Of a stretch of DNA of 64,000 nt, positions 33,497 to 44,675 are shown piece by piece. The notes beneath the pieces were generated by a model. It was given only the letters and a program-made list of their open reading frames with translations. It did no database searches and had not been told where the DNA came from. Origin of the DNA: Physcia stellaris (lineage: Eukaryota; Ascomycota; Lecanoromycetes; Caliciales; Physciaceae). The translations under genes and the position numbers were made by a program. The DNA lies in contig JABSSW010000012.1 in assembly GCA_018902385.1 (NCBI GenBank), positions 558,001 through 622,000 on the forward strand, in the 5' to 3' direction. The first letter of the stretch is position 1. The number at the start of each line of letters is the position of its first letter.

Positions 33497-34234
33497 ATGG
33501 CAGTCGCTGCTCGATATCTCGATGACGATGCTGGCACGGGTAGCCCTTTGTCTTCGCCAGATGCTTTTATCGAGGGAGATGATGACGATAGTATTCCAGA
33601 TCTCATCCCTGCAGTCCAGGACCCGGACGAGTCAATCGGGTCTTCAAACCGCGTCGCTACCAATGGGACACAGACTCTCCATATTCGTCAACACCGGGCA
33701 CCAGACGCTCACCAAGAGCTTTCCACCGAATCTCAAAACCTCACCACCCTCGACGTTGGAATGCACATTCTTCTAGGGGTACTCCTCGGCCAATCGGATT
33801 ACCCTCTCATCATCATTCTTGCGATTCTCGGGATCGTCGTGGTGGAGCATCACGTTATGACATGCGACCATGTTCTCCGTGAGCGCCCCCTTGCCTCCGA
33901 ATGGGAATCAGGCTTGTTGTTCGCATCTCGCTACGCACCGTTCGCTATCCAGAGACGAGCTTTCGCTCAGATACGTCGTATGCTGTTTGGTGGTCGTCGG
34001 GAGACCTCTGAGGTCCGAAATCTTTCTTGGGCCATGGATATCGCGTTACGTGATTATGTTGAACGAGCTGGTGGTGATGTCTGTAGAGGAATGGAAGCGC
34101 AGGACCATGCCGGACAAAATGAAGCCTCAGAGGGAATTGTCGGTGGTACGTCTGAGATAAAGATTGAGGAGATTGATGAGGAGGATGAGGATGAGGAGGA
34201 CTATGTGTTCGTGGAGGACACGGCTCAGTGCTGA
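33497..34234 (+). CDS. Orphan protein with one hydrophobic segment and acidic-aromatic tail
   Basis: Single exon of 245 residues from ATG at 33497. Acidic, disordered N-terminus (EGDDDDSIPD), then a strongly hydrophobic stretch (YPLIIILAILGIVVV, about residues 102-116) that could be a membrane span. A basic helical region (RRAFAQIRRMLFGGRRE) follows, then an extremely acidic end (EEIDEEDEDEEDYVFVEDTAQC). The terminal pattern is acid run, aromatic, two residues, Val, with the aromatic nine residues from the end, as in its two neighbours. No family recognised. The C-terminal block could be an Atg8-interacting motif by form alone. Confidence 0.55.
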   Translation: MAVAARYLDDDAGTGSPLSSPDAFIEGDDDDSIPDLIPAVQDPDESIGSSNRVATNGTQTLHIRQHRAPDAHQELSTESQNLTTLDVGMHILLGVLLGQSDYPLIIILAILGIVVVEHHVMTCDHVLRERPLASEWESGLLFASRYAPFAIQRRAFAQIRRMLFGGRRETSEVRNLSWAMDIALRDYVERAGGDVCRGMEAQDHAGQNEASEGIVGGTSEIKIEEIDEEDEDEEDYVFVEDTAQC

Positions 34235-34887
34235 AGGATATCGAAGCATTGGAGGGATAACGGGATGATAAAACGTGAAAGATGACCCTGGCGGTTGTTC
34301 GGTTGAAAGATGTATGATTAGATATTCATGCGCTGCATCATGCCTCGAGCGTCCATGGCTGGAATACAGGACGAAAGACTGTATCTTGTACAGTACGCCA
34401 GTAGATGGCAGGAGATGCTGTCTTATTCTTTTGTCATGTATTTTCTATTTTCCATCTGGTGTAGCCTAGGCTTTTCCTTGATCGCCCACTCGTGGAGTCG
34501 TTCGGATGACATTGCCTTTCGTGTGTTCTGCAGGGCGGCGCCTGACACCATCAATCAGCAAACAGATTTTCGGGTTTCGGATGAAAGCATTCCAACACGG
34601 GGATGACTTTTTTTGCCCGGTACGTGCTTGAATGGGTGCTTACCATGACACGACACTCTTGTGTCGGTGCAACATTCATAGTCCCTCATTCTATATATCT
34701 ATGACATTCCACTCCAACACAATGGCTAGCTTCCTGGTGGAACATGTGAAACCCCCTATATTTCTATATATCTTTCTTTCTCAGGAACTCGAGTTCAGAG
34801 ACCGCAACGAACAATTACATTCTATCCTCACAAAAAAAAAGACTGTTTCAGTGAATCTCTGGCCATTTTCAGAGAACCACACAGAAG
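34235..34887. other. Intergenic, nothing supported
   Basis: AT-rich in the second half, with tatatatc-like runs near 34695 and 34765 that could serve as core promoter for the next gene. Confidence 0.35.
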
Positions 34888-35835
34888 ATGGATTCTAACT
34901 TACCCTACAAAGCTATGGACAACCCCCTTACCTACAAAAAAGGGCAATTAAGACTTTTCAAGGACAACGTCGATGATACATCTGGGACCAAATGCACATT
35001 TGGAGGCAAGAAGAATGACCGGGATCCCAAATTCATCCCAGAGGGCAGAAATGGTGATCTGCCGGTGCCAGTGCTCAACGATGGTAGTTGTCACCAAGTA
35101 CAAGAAGATGACGATGACGGCTTGGGAGAGCGAATGTTCGAGGCTGTCAGTAGGCTTGAGCCTAGCTTCTACGAGGCATTCCTGCGTGCCAAAACTCTGC
35201 ATGCGAGCATGGTTCGAGCTTTCGAAGCCGACGGATACGGAGTGGTGTATAAGAAGACGCCCATAGTTATCAGGATCGTGGGGGAATATTTCGCGATTTT
35301 GGGACGCCAACTTGTTCGAGGTATCAGCAGCACGTTGATTCCTCTGACGCACGCGGAATTGTAGGTCATCATTGACATCGAGGAAAAGGTTATTGCCTTG
35401 AATCTTTGTCTCGATCATACAGCAGATGCGGAGCATGCCCAGCGTTCAATAACCCCTCCACAAGAAGCTGCCCAGGAGCCTGTAGTCATGATACATCATC
35501 CGACTGCGGAATCTACCGAGATCAGCATCACGAACGAGGCGTCCGAGAGGACCATTCCCTCAAGTCGAGGGCACCAAGGAGTCATCCCCATTAACCCAGG
35601 CGCTCCGGTAGAATGGGGTGCTGGTAATGATGGCGCTATCGTAATCGACTCGGGTGAGGAGAGTACGAGCCCAATAGGACAGAAAAGCAATGACGGTGGC
35701 TCCAAAGGGTCGACTGAGGAGATCGAGGAGGATGCACGCTCGTGGAAAGAGGTTGACGCTATTAGTGAGGGTGTATCTAAGAATGGCCGCGATGATTCAG
35801 ATTGGGCCCAGCTTGATGAAGCGGACGATATTTAG
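34888..35835 (+). CDS. Orphan gene split by one in-frame TAG
   Basis: Two frames, 34888-35364 and 35365-35835, are in the same phase and separated only by a TAG at 35362-35364; the codons after it stay open and protein-like (VIIDIEEKVIALNLC). A GT lies over the TAG (gtaggt at 35361), but no AG downstream would restore frame, so an intron does not remove it. Options are a premature stop, stop readthrough, a base-call error, or two genes with the second starting at 35455 or later. The first part has a helical core (FYEAFLRAKTLHASMVRAF) and hydrophobic GEYFAILGRQLVRG. The second is acidic and disordered and ends GRDDSDWAQLDEADDI, with W nine residues from the end as in the two upstream genes. 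No family recognised. Confidence 0.5.
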
Positions 35836-36434
35836 ACCGACGTAGTCTGAATTTTCGAATCAACCAGGAACTTAAAGTGACCGACTCTCAGAGGGTATAT
35901 CGATGGAAACTCGCTGCCATACACTTGATAGAATAATCTAGCTTGCTTCGGAGTACCAAATGAGTACGTATTGAATAGACGTTTGAAAATCATTTCGTTC
36001 CCAATTCGCCTACGAAGTATTCATCGTTCTCGGTGCTTAATTTTGTCCGGAGTGAGTGCCTGTCGCCCATGGTGGTGATCGGTGGTAGAGCTCCAAGCTC
36101 TTCTGACGAACATGTTATCCTAAGCTACGGAGCTTCTGTTGCAATAAGACCATCCACGGGGATCAAGGTACGAGTAAAGTAGATAGATGATACTGAGATC
36201 TACGCCTGTTTCAGAGTTATGAAACACGCTAGCCACATACATCATCGCGTCCCGTCCATGTCGCCGCTCACGAGTCTTCCTCCCAGCATGAAAATTCATC
36301 GGATCGAATGGAACTTTCCGTTTCTGGGCATTTTAAGAGGACCTGGAAAGCTCTGGATCAATTCGCATCTCAGAGTCAATATTAGATCCATCTGTGAAAA
36401 GTCGCGTAGCTCCGCCAACCGGCCAAGTTTCGTC
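35836..36434. other. Intergenic, nothing supported
   Basis: Boundary between the orphan island and the kinase pair. An in-frame extension of the kinase frame reaches back to 36219 but has no family similarity. Confidence 0.4.
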
Positions 36435-37726
36435 ATGGCCAAGCATGGCTCGCTAGATCCAGCCATTATCGAAGGCATCCAGATTGATCCCGCTGTGACC
36501 GAAGTCCGTTCGAGCTCTGGTAGCAGCAAGATATCAACAACTACGAACGGACGATCATGGCATTACTTCCTCAAGACTAGCTCCAATGGATACGAGGAAA
36601 ACACGTTCGAAGGCACGAAGCTCACTTGATCCGAACGCCTTATCTAGTCAGAGCGTCACTAATGACGGGCTCGTAGGGGAGTATATTGCCTTGAAAGCCA
36701 TACACTCTATAGTCCCATCTTTGTGCCCATCCGGTACAGCTTACGGTAGGCTAAGGAACTCATCTGGTAGCTTTCTGGTCATTGATTACTTGGACTCTGG
36801 GACCAGCTCACCTGCAACTGAGAGAGGCAGTGGTCTTTCTTTAGCTCAGAAGCTTGCAAGATTGCACCAAACCCCAGCGCCTATTCCAGACGGCCAAAGT
36901 ACCGCAGTATACGGCTTTCCAGTTCCTACGTTTTGTGGCCCTACGGCTCAACGTAATTCTTATTACCCCTCGTGGAAAGAGTTTTTCGTGGAGAACCGAC
37001 TTAAGTTCATCCGGGATGCTTGTACTGCAAAACATGGACCAGAGCAGCAATTAACGTCAATGATTGATATGACTATCGAGAATGTGGTTCCCAAATTGCT
37101 CGAAAACGGTCATCTTGGTGGCAACGCTGGGATAAAACCTGTTTTAGTGCATGGAGACCTTTGGAGCGGCAATCACTTGGTAGCGCGAATTGGGGGTCAA
37201 GGTGGCATGGAGGAAGTCATCTTTGATCCATCGGCCTGCTACGCACATTCAGAGTACGTATCCTGGCCTGGACATAACTATCACTCCTTCCTCAAACCAA
37301 CAGACCTCGGTCTGGTGAAGTGACTCGAAGTGGTGGTCCTCGCACCTTGCTCCTTTGAATAGTTTAATTGCTGGTACTGACAGCACACGGTGCTAGGTAT
37401 GAACTCGGTATCATGAAGATGTTTGGTGGTTTTGGCTCGCGATTTTGGACTGAGTACCACGATCTTCTTCCAAAGACGGAGCCACACCAAGAGTATGACG
37501 ATCGCATCGCGTTATATGAGCTGTAAGTCACCTTTACCTTCTACTTCCATCGGTAATGGCGTCGCGTTGCACTATCGCTTCACATCATGGGTATTTTTGT
37601 TGATTTGAGCATCATTCGGGTAGGTATCATCAGTTGAACCACTACAGCCTGTTCGGTGGCGGTTACGGAGGCATGGCCCTGAAGATTATGAAGAAGTTAT
37701 GTCGAAAGTATAGCTCTTCTGAGTAG
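36435..37726 (+). CDS. Fructosamine-kinase-family protein (copy 1)
   Basis: Exons 36435-36612, 36677-37253, 37397-37522 and 37624-37726 give 327 residues, close to fructosamine-3-kinase length. The family phosphorylates ketosamines formed by protein glycation, or unknown small substrates in fungi. The ATP-binding lobe shows WHYFLKTS and FEGEYIALKAIHSIVPSLCP. The catalytic loop VLVHGDLWSGNH is at about residue 217 with Asp and Asn intact, and the metal-binding FDPSACYAHSE follows. The first intron appears to use a GC donor (gcacga, 36613) with acceptor ctcgtag and a perfect-looking branch site actaatgac; this restores the family sequence exactly. Introns two and three lie at AHSE-Y and L-YHQL. 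It is followed by a second, fused copy. Confidence 0.88.
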
Positions 37727-38296
37727 ATTGACAGTCCGTCGGCTCAGATTTTGCACATACAAGTAGCAGCTGAATCTGGACGAGGGCACTTATCCCCAAC
37801 AACTTCTCGAGGTTGAACAAAAATGCTGGAGATCGATTCCACTCAATAGGTAGATCAACTCCATCAGACCCAGTGGGGCTTTCTGTCGAATGCAAGAATC
37901 GAATACTGAAGCTTCCAATGATGCACAGCGATGCGCACTGAGTGGCGAATTTCAGTGGGGCGGTTTTGCAATTTATCTACATCAGATAAAGCACAATACA
38001 TGGTCAGTAGGTAGCGGGCGACTCCCAACCCGGGCCACGTGCTCATTATCCCCACCTCGGTTCCGTGAATGGAAGTTGACACTTCATGCCGATGTCAAGC
38101 TCAAGCAATTAGCCAGGATTGAATAAACTCGAATCAGCTATCGAAGCAATAGTTCTTGAGAACGGAAAGAGGACATAATCTCGCTTACCCTAGCTTGCCG
38201 CGACTTATCGAAGCCTTCGGTGACTGGCAGTGGACACAGGCGAGGTACTCACGCAACTGCCGTCTACAAACACACCACTCACTCTACCCTAGGACT
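37727..38296. other. Intergenic between kinase copies
   Basis: No conserved frame. A further 5' ankyrin exon of the next gene might hide here, because its first repeat looks incomplete, but I found none. Confidence 0.35.
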
Positions 38297-40071
38297 ATGG
38301 ATCCGGCGCTGACTGCTAACAACGAGAGATCAGTAATGATTACCCAGCTTCTGCTGCGGAGGAATGCGAACATACTGGAGGGTTGCACTCCCTTGCATTA
38401 TGCAGCGCTGAATGGCCATTTCCCCGTCGTAGAATCATATCTAGAATATGGCGCTGATCTCGAAGCTAAAGACAACGAACAGTGGACGGTTCTACATCAC
38501 GCAGTGTGGCACGGTCATGAGAAGATTGTGAAGTTGCTACTCGAGAAGGGCGCAAACACACGCGCTAGAGCGGAAAACGGTTGGACTCCACTACACCAAG
38601 CGACTTGGAATGGTTTTATGGCTGTGGTGGGACTGCTTTTGGAGGCTGGCGCAGATCCTAACGAACCAGACGATGAAGGAGAGACAGCATTGCATCACGC
38701 TGCGTGGCGCGGAGATCCAGCTGTCATCAAATTCCTTTTACAGAAGAATGCCGATCCAAATCTAAGGGATAGGTCTGGATCGACAGCCCTCCATCAAGCT
38801 GCCAGCAATGGGTCAGAATCAGCGATAAAAGTATTGTTGGATGAAGGCGGAGATCCCAGAGTTGAAGACAATGATCGGCGGAAACCACATTCGATCGCGG
38901 AGGAAAATTTCCATCACGCCATCGCAAAAGTTCTTAGAGATTGGGAAACCCTCAAATATGGCAAGGAAGTCTTACCTGACACCGAAAATGTCCCGAAAAC
39001 GCAGAAACCTGTTTCAAAAGTTGACTCTGCAATTCTGGCTATACTCTCTGCGGAACCAGGCAGGATTAACATCGAACCTTATGGACAGGCTGGATATGCG
39101 ACACCATCTAAGGTTGTATTGACCGTAGGTGAGAAGAAAACCAACTACTTCATGAAGACCGGGCCTATTGGCGATATGTTCAAAGGTAAGGATGGTATTG
39201 AGATCGATTTAAGATAGTGTCTTCTCTGATACCCTAAACAGGCGAGCACGAATCTCTGGCGGCAATTCATTCCGTAGTCCCCTCGCTTTGTCCCCGAAGT
39301 ATTGCTCATGGCCGACTAGCGGACTCCAAGGACTATTTCCTGCTTACTGATTTCATTGATATAGAGGCAACCACCACCAGGGATGGGACTGGCTTCTCCT
39401 TAGCTCAGAAGCTAGCAAAGTTGCATAGTACTCCTCCTCCTACTCCGAAAGGATCTTCCGGACCAATGTTTGGTTTTCACGTCAAGACATGCGTTGGCCG
39501 CAATCTACAAGATAATTCGTGGAGTCAGTCGTGGCCTACATTCTACACAGGGAGCCGACTCCGTCCAATGTTCGAGCTTGTCGAGAAGAATCACGGCGCC
39601 GATCTAGAATTAGCTTCACTATTCAATCAGATCGAGATAGAAATTGTTCCTCGTTTACTGGGGGACGGGCATCTTGGCGGTAAAAAGGGCGTCCAACCTG
39701 CTCTCGTTCACGGTGATCTATGGTCCGGCAACAAAGCTCGAGGCGTGGTCGCAGGTATAGGTGGAATCGAAGATGTCGTTTTTGATGCAGGGAGCTCGTA
39801 CGCGCACTCAGAGTATGAACTCGGTATAATGAAGATGTTCGGCGGCTTCTCATCCGGATTCTTTCAAGAGTATCACCGACTAATCCCAAAGACGGCGCCA
39901 AAGAATGAATATGACGATCGCTTGGCTCTATATCAACTGTATCAATGGTTGAGCCATTATGCCCTTTTCTCTGGGGGCTACCGGGAAGATGCCCTGGCCT
40001 GTATGAAACAGTTGGTTGAGAAATACGGTCAGGAAAGGAGGATGATGGAGGGTTATAGAAAAGACTGTTGA
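38297..40071 (+). CDS. Ankyrin-repeat / fructosamine-kinase fusion (copy 2)
   Basis: Exons 38297-39185 and 39242-40071 give 572 residues. Residues about 30-195 hold five to six ankyrin repeats (GCTPLHYAALNGHFPVVES, WTVLHHAVWHGHEKIVKLL, WTPLHQATWNGFMAVVGLL, ETALHHAAWRGDPAVIKFL, STALHQAASNGSESAIKVL). A linker follows, then a fructosamine-kinase domain from about 250: NYFMKTGP, GEHESLAAIHSVVPSLCP, LVHGDLWSGN near residue 455 and VFDAGSSYAHSEYELG. Catalytic Asp and Asn are kept. The one intron falls at exactly the same codon and phase as intron 1 of the upstream copy, just before Gly-Glu, but the two later introns of copy 1 are absent. Ankyrin repeats normally bind proteins, so the fusion suggests targeting of the kinase to a partner; that is inference. 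The ATG at 38297 is the first in frame. Confidence 0.85.
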
Positions 40072-41078
40072 CGTACAATGGATCTAGTGCTGGTAGGTAC
40101 TTGTAAAGACTTTGGCCGAGGAGTATAGAGGTACCCTTTTTCCAGTCGTGTTGGGAACAACAGCCTTCGCAAAATGGTCCCGTTGATATAGACCGACGGA
40201 ATGGGACTAGTGCTGACACATCGAGACTAGGGCTTTGGCACACCCACAAACAGAAGCTTCTGTCATACCGAGCATCTAAGTACTTACTCATTACGTACTC
40301 CAGTCCCAATAATGAGGAGAATAGTAAGAGCAATGGGTGCAATTGGTATCCAGTCATCCAAACCTTTCATTAAGTCGCATGAATTGTGCGCTTGAGCAGG
40401 GTCATCGAGTTATGTTTCAATTTCTGCTGAGGCGGCTGAAGCAGGCTGTGGATTGGAGCGCTTCCAATGTTGGCGGAAACAGTCAATTAACAATGCAGGT
40501 CCAGGAGGGTTTTCCTTTGATATCCCGTGCGCATGACGCAGCTTTCCCTCCGCCCGCTCCCGCACAGGCCAGCGGGTGATCATCACTCAACCGACTTCTA
40601 GAAAAACTTAAGACTGTTACGTTTCGAGTACTAGTACCAGTGTCAAGTTGTCAACTACTCTGCCCTGTGGAGGACAAGCATCGTATTAGAACGATTTGCA
40701 AGCGCAAACTAATTGCTGTTAGCTATCTAGTCGGAGATATCCCTTCTCCATTGGGCGCGGAAGATTCTATCCCCTTGGTGGTTGGAGACGCTTGCAACTC
40801 ATAGTGGGCCTATCTGTTCCCCTGGTCAGCGACGCTGGGAACTGTCTCACAGTAACAACGATGAAGCATCTTCCCCTGAAATCTCATCTGTTTTCTCATC
40901 GTACATTTCATTTCTCATTGCAAGTCCCATAGAGTATCATGGTCTCGCCATAAACACGCGCAGTAGAACTTACTGTGGGGCTTAAACCTTGGGAGACGTC
41001 TCATCTTTTTTCCTTGCTTGCAATATTCGTCTTGAACCCCCTGGTCGACGCATTCTGTGAGAGGCGCGTCACTCTCTG
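40072..41078. other. Intergenic, nothing supported
   Basis: No conserved frame on either strand. Confidence 0.4.
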
Positions 41079-42662
41079 ATGGCGCAGATCTACACCATCA
41101 CGGCTCCGGCCCAGCCAGGCTTAACGCCTCCGCCGAACGTTATACCAACCTTCACTGATCCAGGTTCGATCGCGCCATACTTGGTCTTGACTATCATGGG
41201 GTGTATCATTACTACTACGATCCTGGTAGCCGCACGAATGTACACCAAAGTCCGGATCATAAAAAGGGTGAATTGGGAAGATTGTAGGATTTTAGCTCAA
41301 TGCATAGCTCCATCCCATAGACTAATACATTGTAGATACATGCTGCATTGGTTGGGTATGCAACCTGGAATTTCCCTCATAGAATACGTCGATGGGGTCA
41401 GCATGAAGCTTCGGCCACTGAGATGTCTTTAGGCTTCTTTCATGGTATATCTGAGCATCCAGTACAGCATCGGCCAAAACGGAGGTGGTGTCCATCAGTG
41501 GAACACGTTCTTACGAGACGTTCAGTACAACTACCGGGTAAGTGTAGTCAGAGACTCATTAGGGAGATGTCAAAAGTCCTGACAAGCCATCCACTTTGAA
41601 TAGTGGACAAACTATGGCGATGTGATGTATAGCATCGCCCTCTTCAACACGAAGCTTTCCCTCCTCCTCCTGATCCTGCGCATCTTTCTATCCGTCCAGC
41701 GGGGTGCCCTCTGGTGGCTGACAATCCTCCTCATGATCGTCAATGGCATCTTCTACATTATATTCTTTTTCGTGCCCATTTTCCTTTGCTTCCCACGAGC
41801 CAAAATCTGGAACCAGGATATGCCCGGGCATTGCTTGAATCCTAAGATTCTGTATATGGCCTCTGCAATTTTCAACATGGTGTCTGATATTGCGATGCTG
41901 AGCGTGCCAATCTACTTGATATGGAATCTCCAGATGTCGGTCCAGCGCAAGATTGGACTATCCCTGATCTTTGGCACGGGAACCTTGTCAGTCGCTCCTG
42001 TTCAACTTTTAAGAGCCCTCTAATATGAGACCTAGGGCCTGTGTATCAAGCATGCTTCGCCTAGCGTTCACCGTGAACTTGATCAGGAGCGAGGACTACA
42101 CTTACATCCACCTCCAGACCGTCATGTGGGCTTGTGCGGAAATCGCCTTCGGCCTCGCTTGTACGTATATCCCGAGCATCTCCCATTATCCCTCTTTATC
42201 CAAGCTTGGGGTCTCCCGATCTGCCTTTTTCCTTCTCAGGTAAAAACCGCACAAGCTCTCTGCTCTCGCATCACGTCCCCCAAGCTCGCGACCCTAGATC
42301 CAGCAAGCGCGCCACTGACTCTCCCAACCTCCACAGGCAACTGCTTCCCCATCCTCCCCCGCCTCTACCAACACGTTTCCTCCATCGCACCTTACAGCGG
42401 CGGGACCTCCCGGATGGGCATCCAAAACGGTTCGTCCAACAAAGCCACGGCCGCGAAACAGAGCTTGCATCGCACGACCAAAGGACGGGATAATGGAGGT
42501 GAGTGGATCCATTTGGATGATCGGAATGATCCGGGCTTGCCGCCCAGGACGACGGTGGACGTTCAACAGAGGACTGAGGACGAGGATACGGTGGGGGAGG
42601 CGGTGGAGGGGAAGGATGGTGGTGCGGACAATGGTGATGTGGAGAAGGGGAGGGGGAGGTGA
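41079..42662 (+). CDS. Pth11/rhodopsin-like seven-helix integral membrane protein
   Basis: Exons 41079-41283, 41336-41355, 41433-41537, 41604-41986, 42036-42160 and 42337-42662 give 387 residues. The family (fungal rhodopsin-domain, Pth11-like) are plasma-membrane proteins, some of them GPCR-like sensors of hosts or surfaces. Family marks: an N-terminal helix ending RMYTKVRIIKRVNWEDY, GGGVHQWN, WTNYGDVMYSIALFNTKLSL, repeated hydrophobic helices (LTILLMIVNGIFYIIFFFV), CLNPKILYMASAIFNMVSDI, LPR-like SMLRLAFTVNLI and CAEIAFGLAC with CFPILPRL. The last 80 residues are a cytosolic, charged, disordered tail. The second exon is only 20 bases. No Cys-rich CFEM domain is present at the N-terminus. The ligand is unknown. 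Confidence 0.88.
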
Positions 42663-43289
42663 GATGGTTGGGCGAGGGGAGGGGGATGGTGGTGCATTTC
42701 AAGATGGGGTCGGAGAAGGGGCCCTCTTGTCTGGTATGGTATTGAAGTCCTCTTCCTCCAGCGGAGGTTTTCTGTTTATCGTCTATTAAGTCAGGAATAA
42801 CGGCGCTCATCAACAATCAAACATTCCTAATGGTCGACGGGACCTTGACGGGTTGGAGCCTTATGCCTGATCATCTGACCTCTCTACCGCGATTCGAGGC
42901 CACAAGCAAGAAGGATACCAAACTTCCCAACAAATCACAGCCAAAAGCTAAAGCAATGCGCCAGGACCCCAGACAGACGGTTTTTTAGACCCTCGATACG
43001 GACCCAAGCTTAGATCGCAATGATGACAACAAGTGCCGCGTCGGTACCTTAGGGGTTTGGAACCCAGATGTCTTCCCGGTGGTCATGGTAAATTCGAAGA
43101 GGTAGGAGACCTTTCAAACTAACCACTTGGCCTCCCAACGAATCTGTGAAGAGGGGGTTTGGATTATGGGGTTTGGAAATGGTAGGATTTGATTGAGTCT
43201 CTTGGTTTCTTTGGTTTACCTTTTTCGATTCATCTCTTTTGGGAAGGGGTACTTTGTCCCCTTGAATAATAAATTCCCCTTTGCCGCCT
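42663..43289. other. Intergenic between convergent genes
   Basis: G-rich start, then unstructured; no gene seen. Confidence 0.4.
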
Positions 43290-44675
43290 TCAGGGCTCTA
43301 CAACAACCTGCACCCCCCACCCCACTTCTCGAGCCGCTAATTCCACAGCAGTATCTATCTCATCCAAGCCAAACCCACCTTTAGTTTCCACCCCAGCCTT
43401 CTTCCCTAGCCCCAGTAACCCCATCTCCGCCAACCGTACCCCTCTGACCACCTGCTCCCGACTATACATCCACTTCCCAAAAAACTTCAAATCCCCATGC
43501 ACGACCGCCTCAAACGGTACCCTCAGCTCACCCCCCATCCCACCCATAAGTGCGACTCTTCCTCCCTGCTTTAACAAGCTCACAGCAGCAGGGAGATAGG
43601 TGTTGCCCGCTGCGGCCGGGGGGGTAAGATCCAGGATGGTAGAAAAGCCGGCAGGAGCGGCGGATCGAATATTTGAGATGTTTTCATCGAGATTGGGGGA
43701 GATGGATACGGTGGTGAGACGATCAGTGGAGCCGAAAGTGTCAGTCAGGCGCTGTAGGATGTCGCGGTTGCGGCCCAGAGCGATTACGTGGGCGCCCATA
43801 GCAAGGGCAACGCCGACTGCGGAACCACTGAATTGGCCAGTTGCCTGTTCGAGCGCATCGATCAGCCTGGATGATTCAAAGCGTGCCGAGAGAAGAGGTA
43901 TTTTGCAAAGGCGGCAGACTTACAGGGCATATAACAATTGTCTCCCCGGCTCTCAAATCGATTTCGTCCAGTCCGCCAAAGGGTACTAGGGATGTAGACA
44001 AGTTGCAGAGGTCGGGGATGCTGTATCCGTACTTCTTCAAGAGCAGATCCTCGTTGAGAGGTATCAGGTTCTCCAGCGGAAACTTGGCATACTCCGCCCA
44101 TGTTGAATTGCGCCATTCGCCATCCATGAGGACGCGAGATTTGGGACCGCCCGAGTGCAAGCCCATGAGGAAGCGGGAGGAGGGATCATCTCGAGCGGTG
44201 ACGAAGACATCGCACAGAACTAGGGTGTCGACGGCTAGAGTGGTGCTGTCGGGTCCGGTGGCGGTCACTATGGCAGCTGTTAGATTTGACTGCTTGACTC
44301 AACAAGATCTTCGTTGACGAAGGCTCTTGGCCAAAACAGGGAGTCCATAGAGCGCGATTTGGCTTTGGTGCCACCGTATTCTGAAGACCAACCAGAAGGA
44401 AAAGAAAAACAATTCACAGCCTGACAAGCGAACTTGGAGATTGAAACTCACTTACCGCGTCCAATAGCACTGGTACCTGGGGTAAGAGGATATGACATGG
44501 GATATGGCCTTTGACCAGAGAGGACCTCTGACGCATAAGCTAGAATCTGGGTCGCAAGTACTCGAACGACTGCAGATCCAGGTCCAGGGGTGGGAATGGG
44601 AACATGTTGAACTGTGAGAGGGCTACCACTAGCGGTGTGCACAATAGCGCGCTGAGTATTTTTCTTTTCAGACAT
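43290..44675 (-). CDS. Medium-chain dehydrogenase/reductase, quinone-oxidoreductase-like
   Basis: Minus-strand exons 44456-44675, 43924-44267 and 43290-43844 give 372 residues, normal for the medium-chain dehydrogenase family. The GroES-like N-terminal part runs from MSEKKNTQRAIV through YPLTPGTSAIGRVTATGPDS. The Rossmann part contains ATGQFSGSAVGVALAMGAHV (a variant of the G-x-G-x-x-G dinucleotide site) and LLKQGGRVALMGGMGG. The usual catalytic-zinc Cys/His set of alcohol dehydrogenases is not evident, so it is more likely a zinc-independent NAD(P)H-dependent reductase. The first intron is 188 bases, the second 79. The start at 44675 is the first ATG consistent with the family N-terminus. 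Substrate unknown. Confidence 0.88.

Noticed and set aside
35361-35425. Intron removing the TAG in the orphan gene at 34.9 kb
   Set aside because: The gtaggt donor is attractive, but none of the AG acceptors up to 35425 restores the reading frame.
39623-40357. 244-codon minus-strand frame
   Set aside because: Antisense to the second kinase domain; no protein-like motifs of its own.
42271-42816. 181-codon Pro/Ser/His-rich minus-strand frame
   Set aside because: Shadow of the low-complexity cytosolic tail of the Pth11-like gene.
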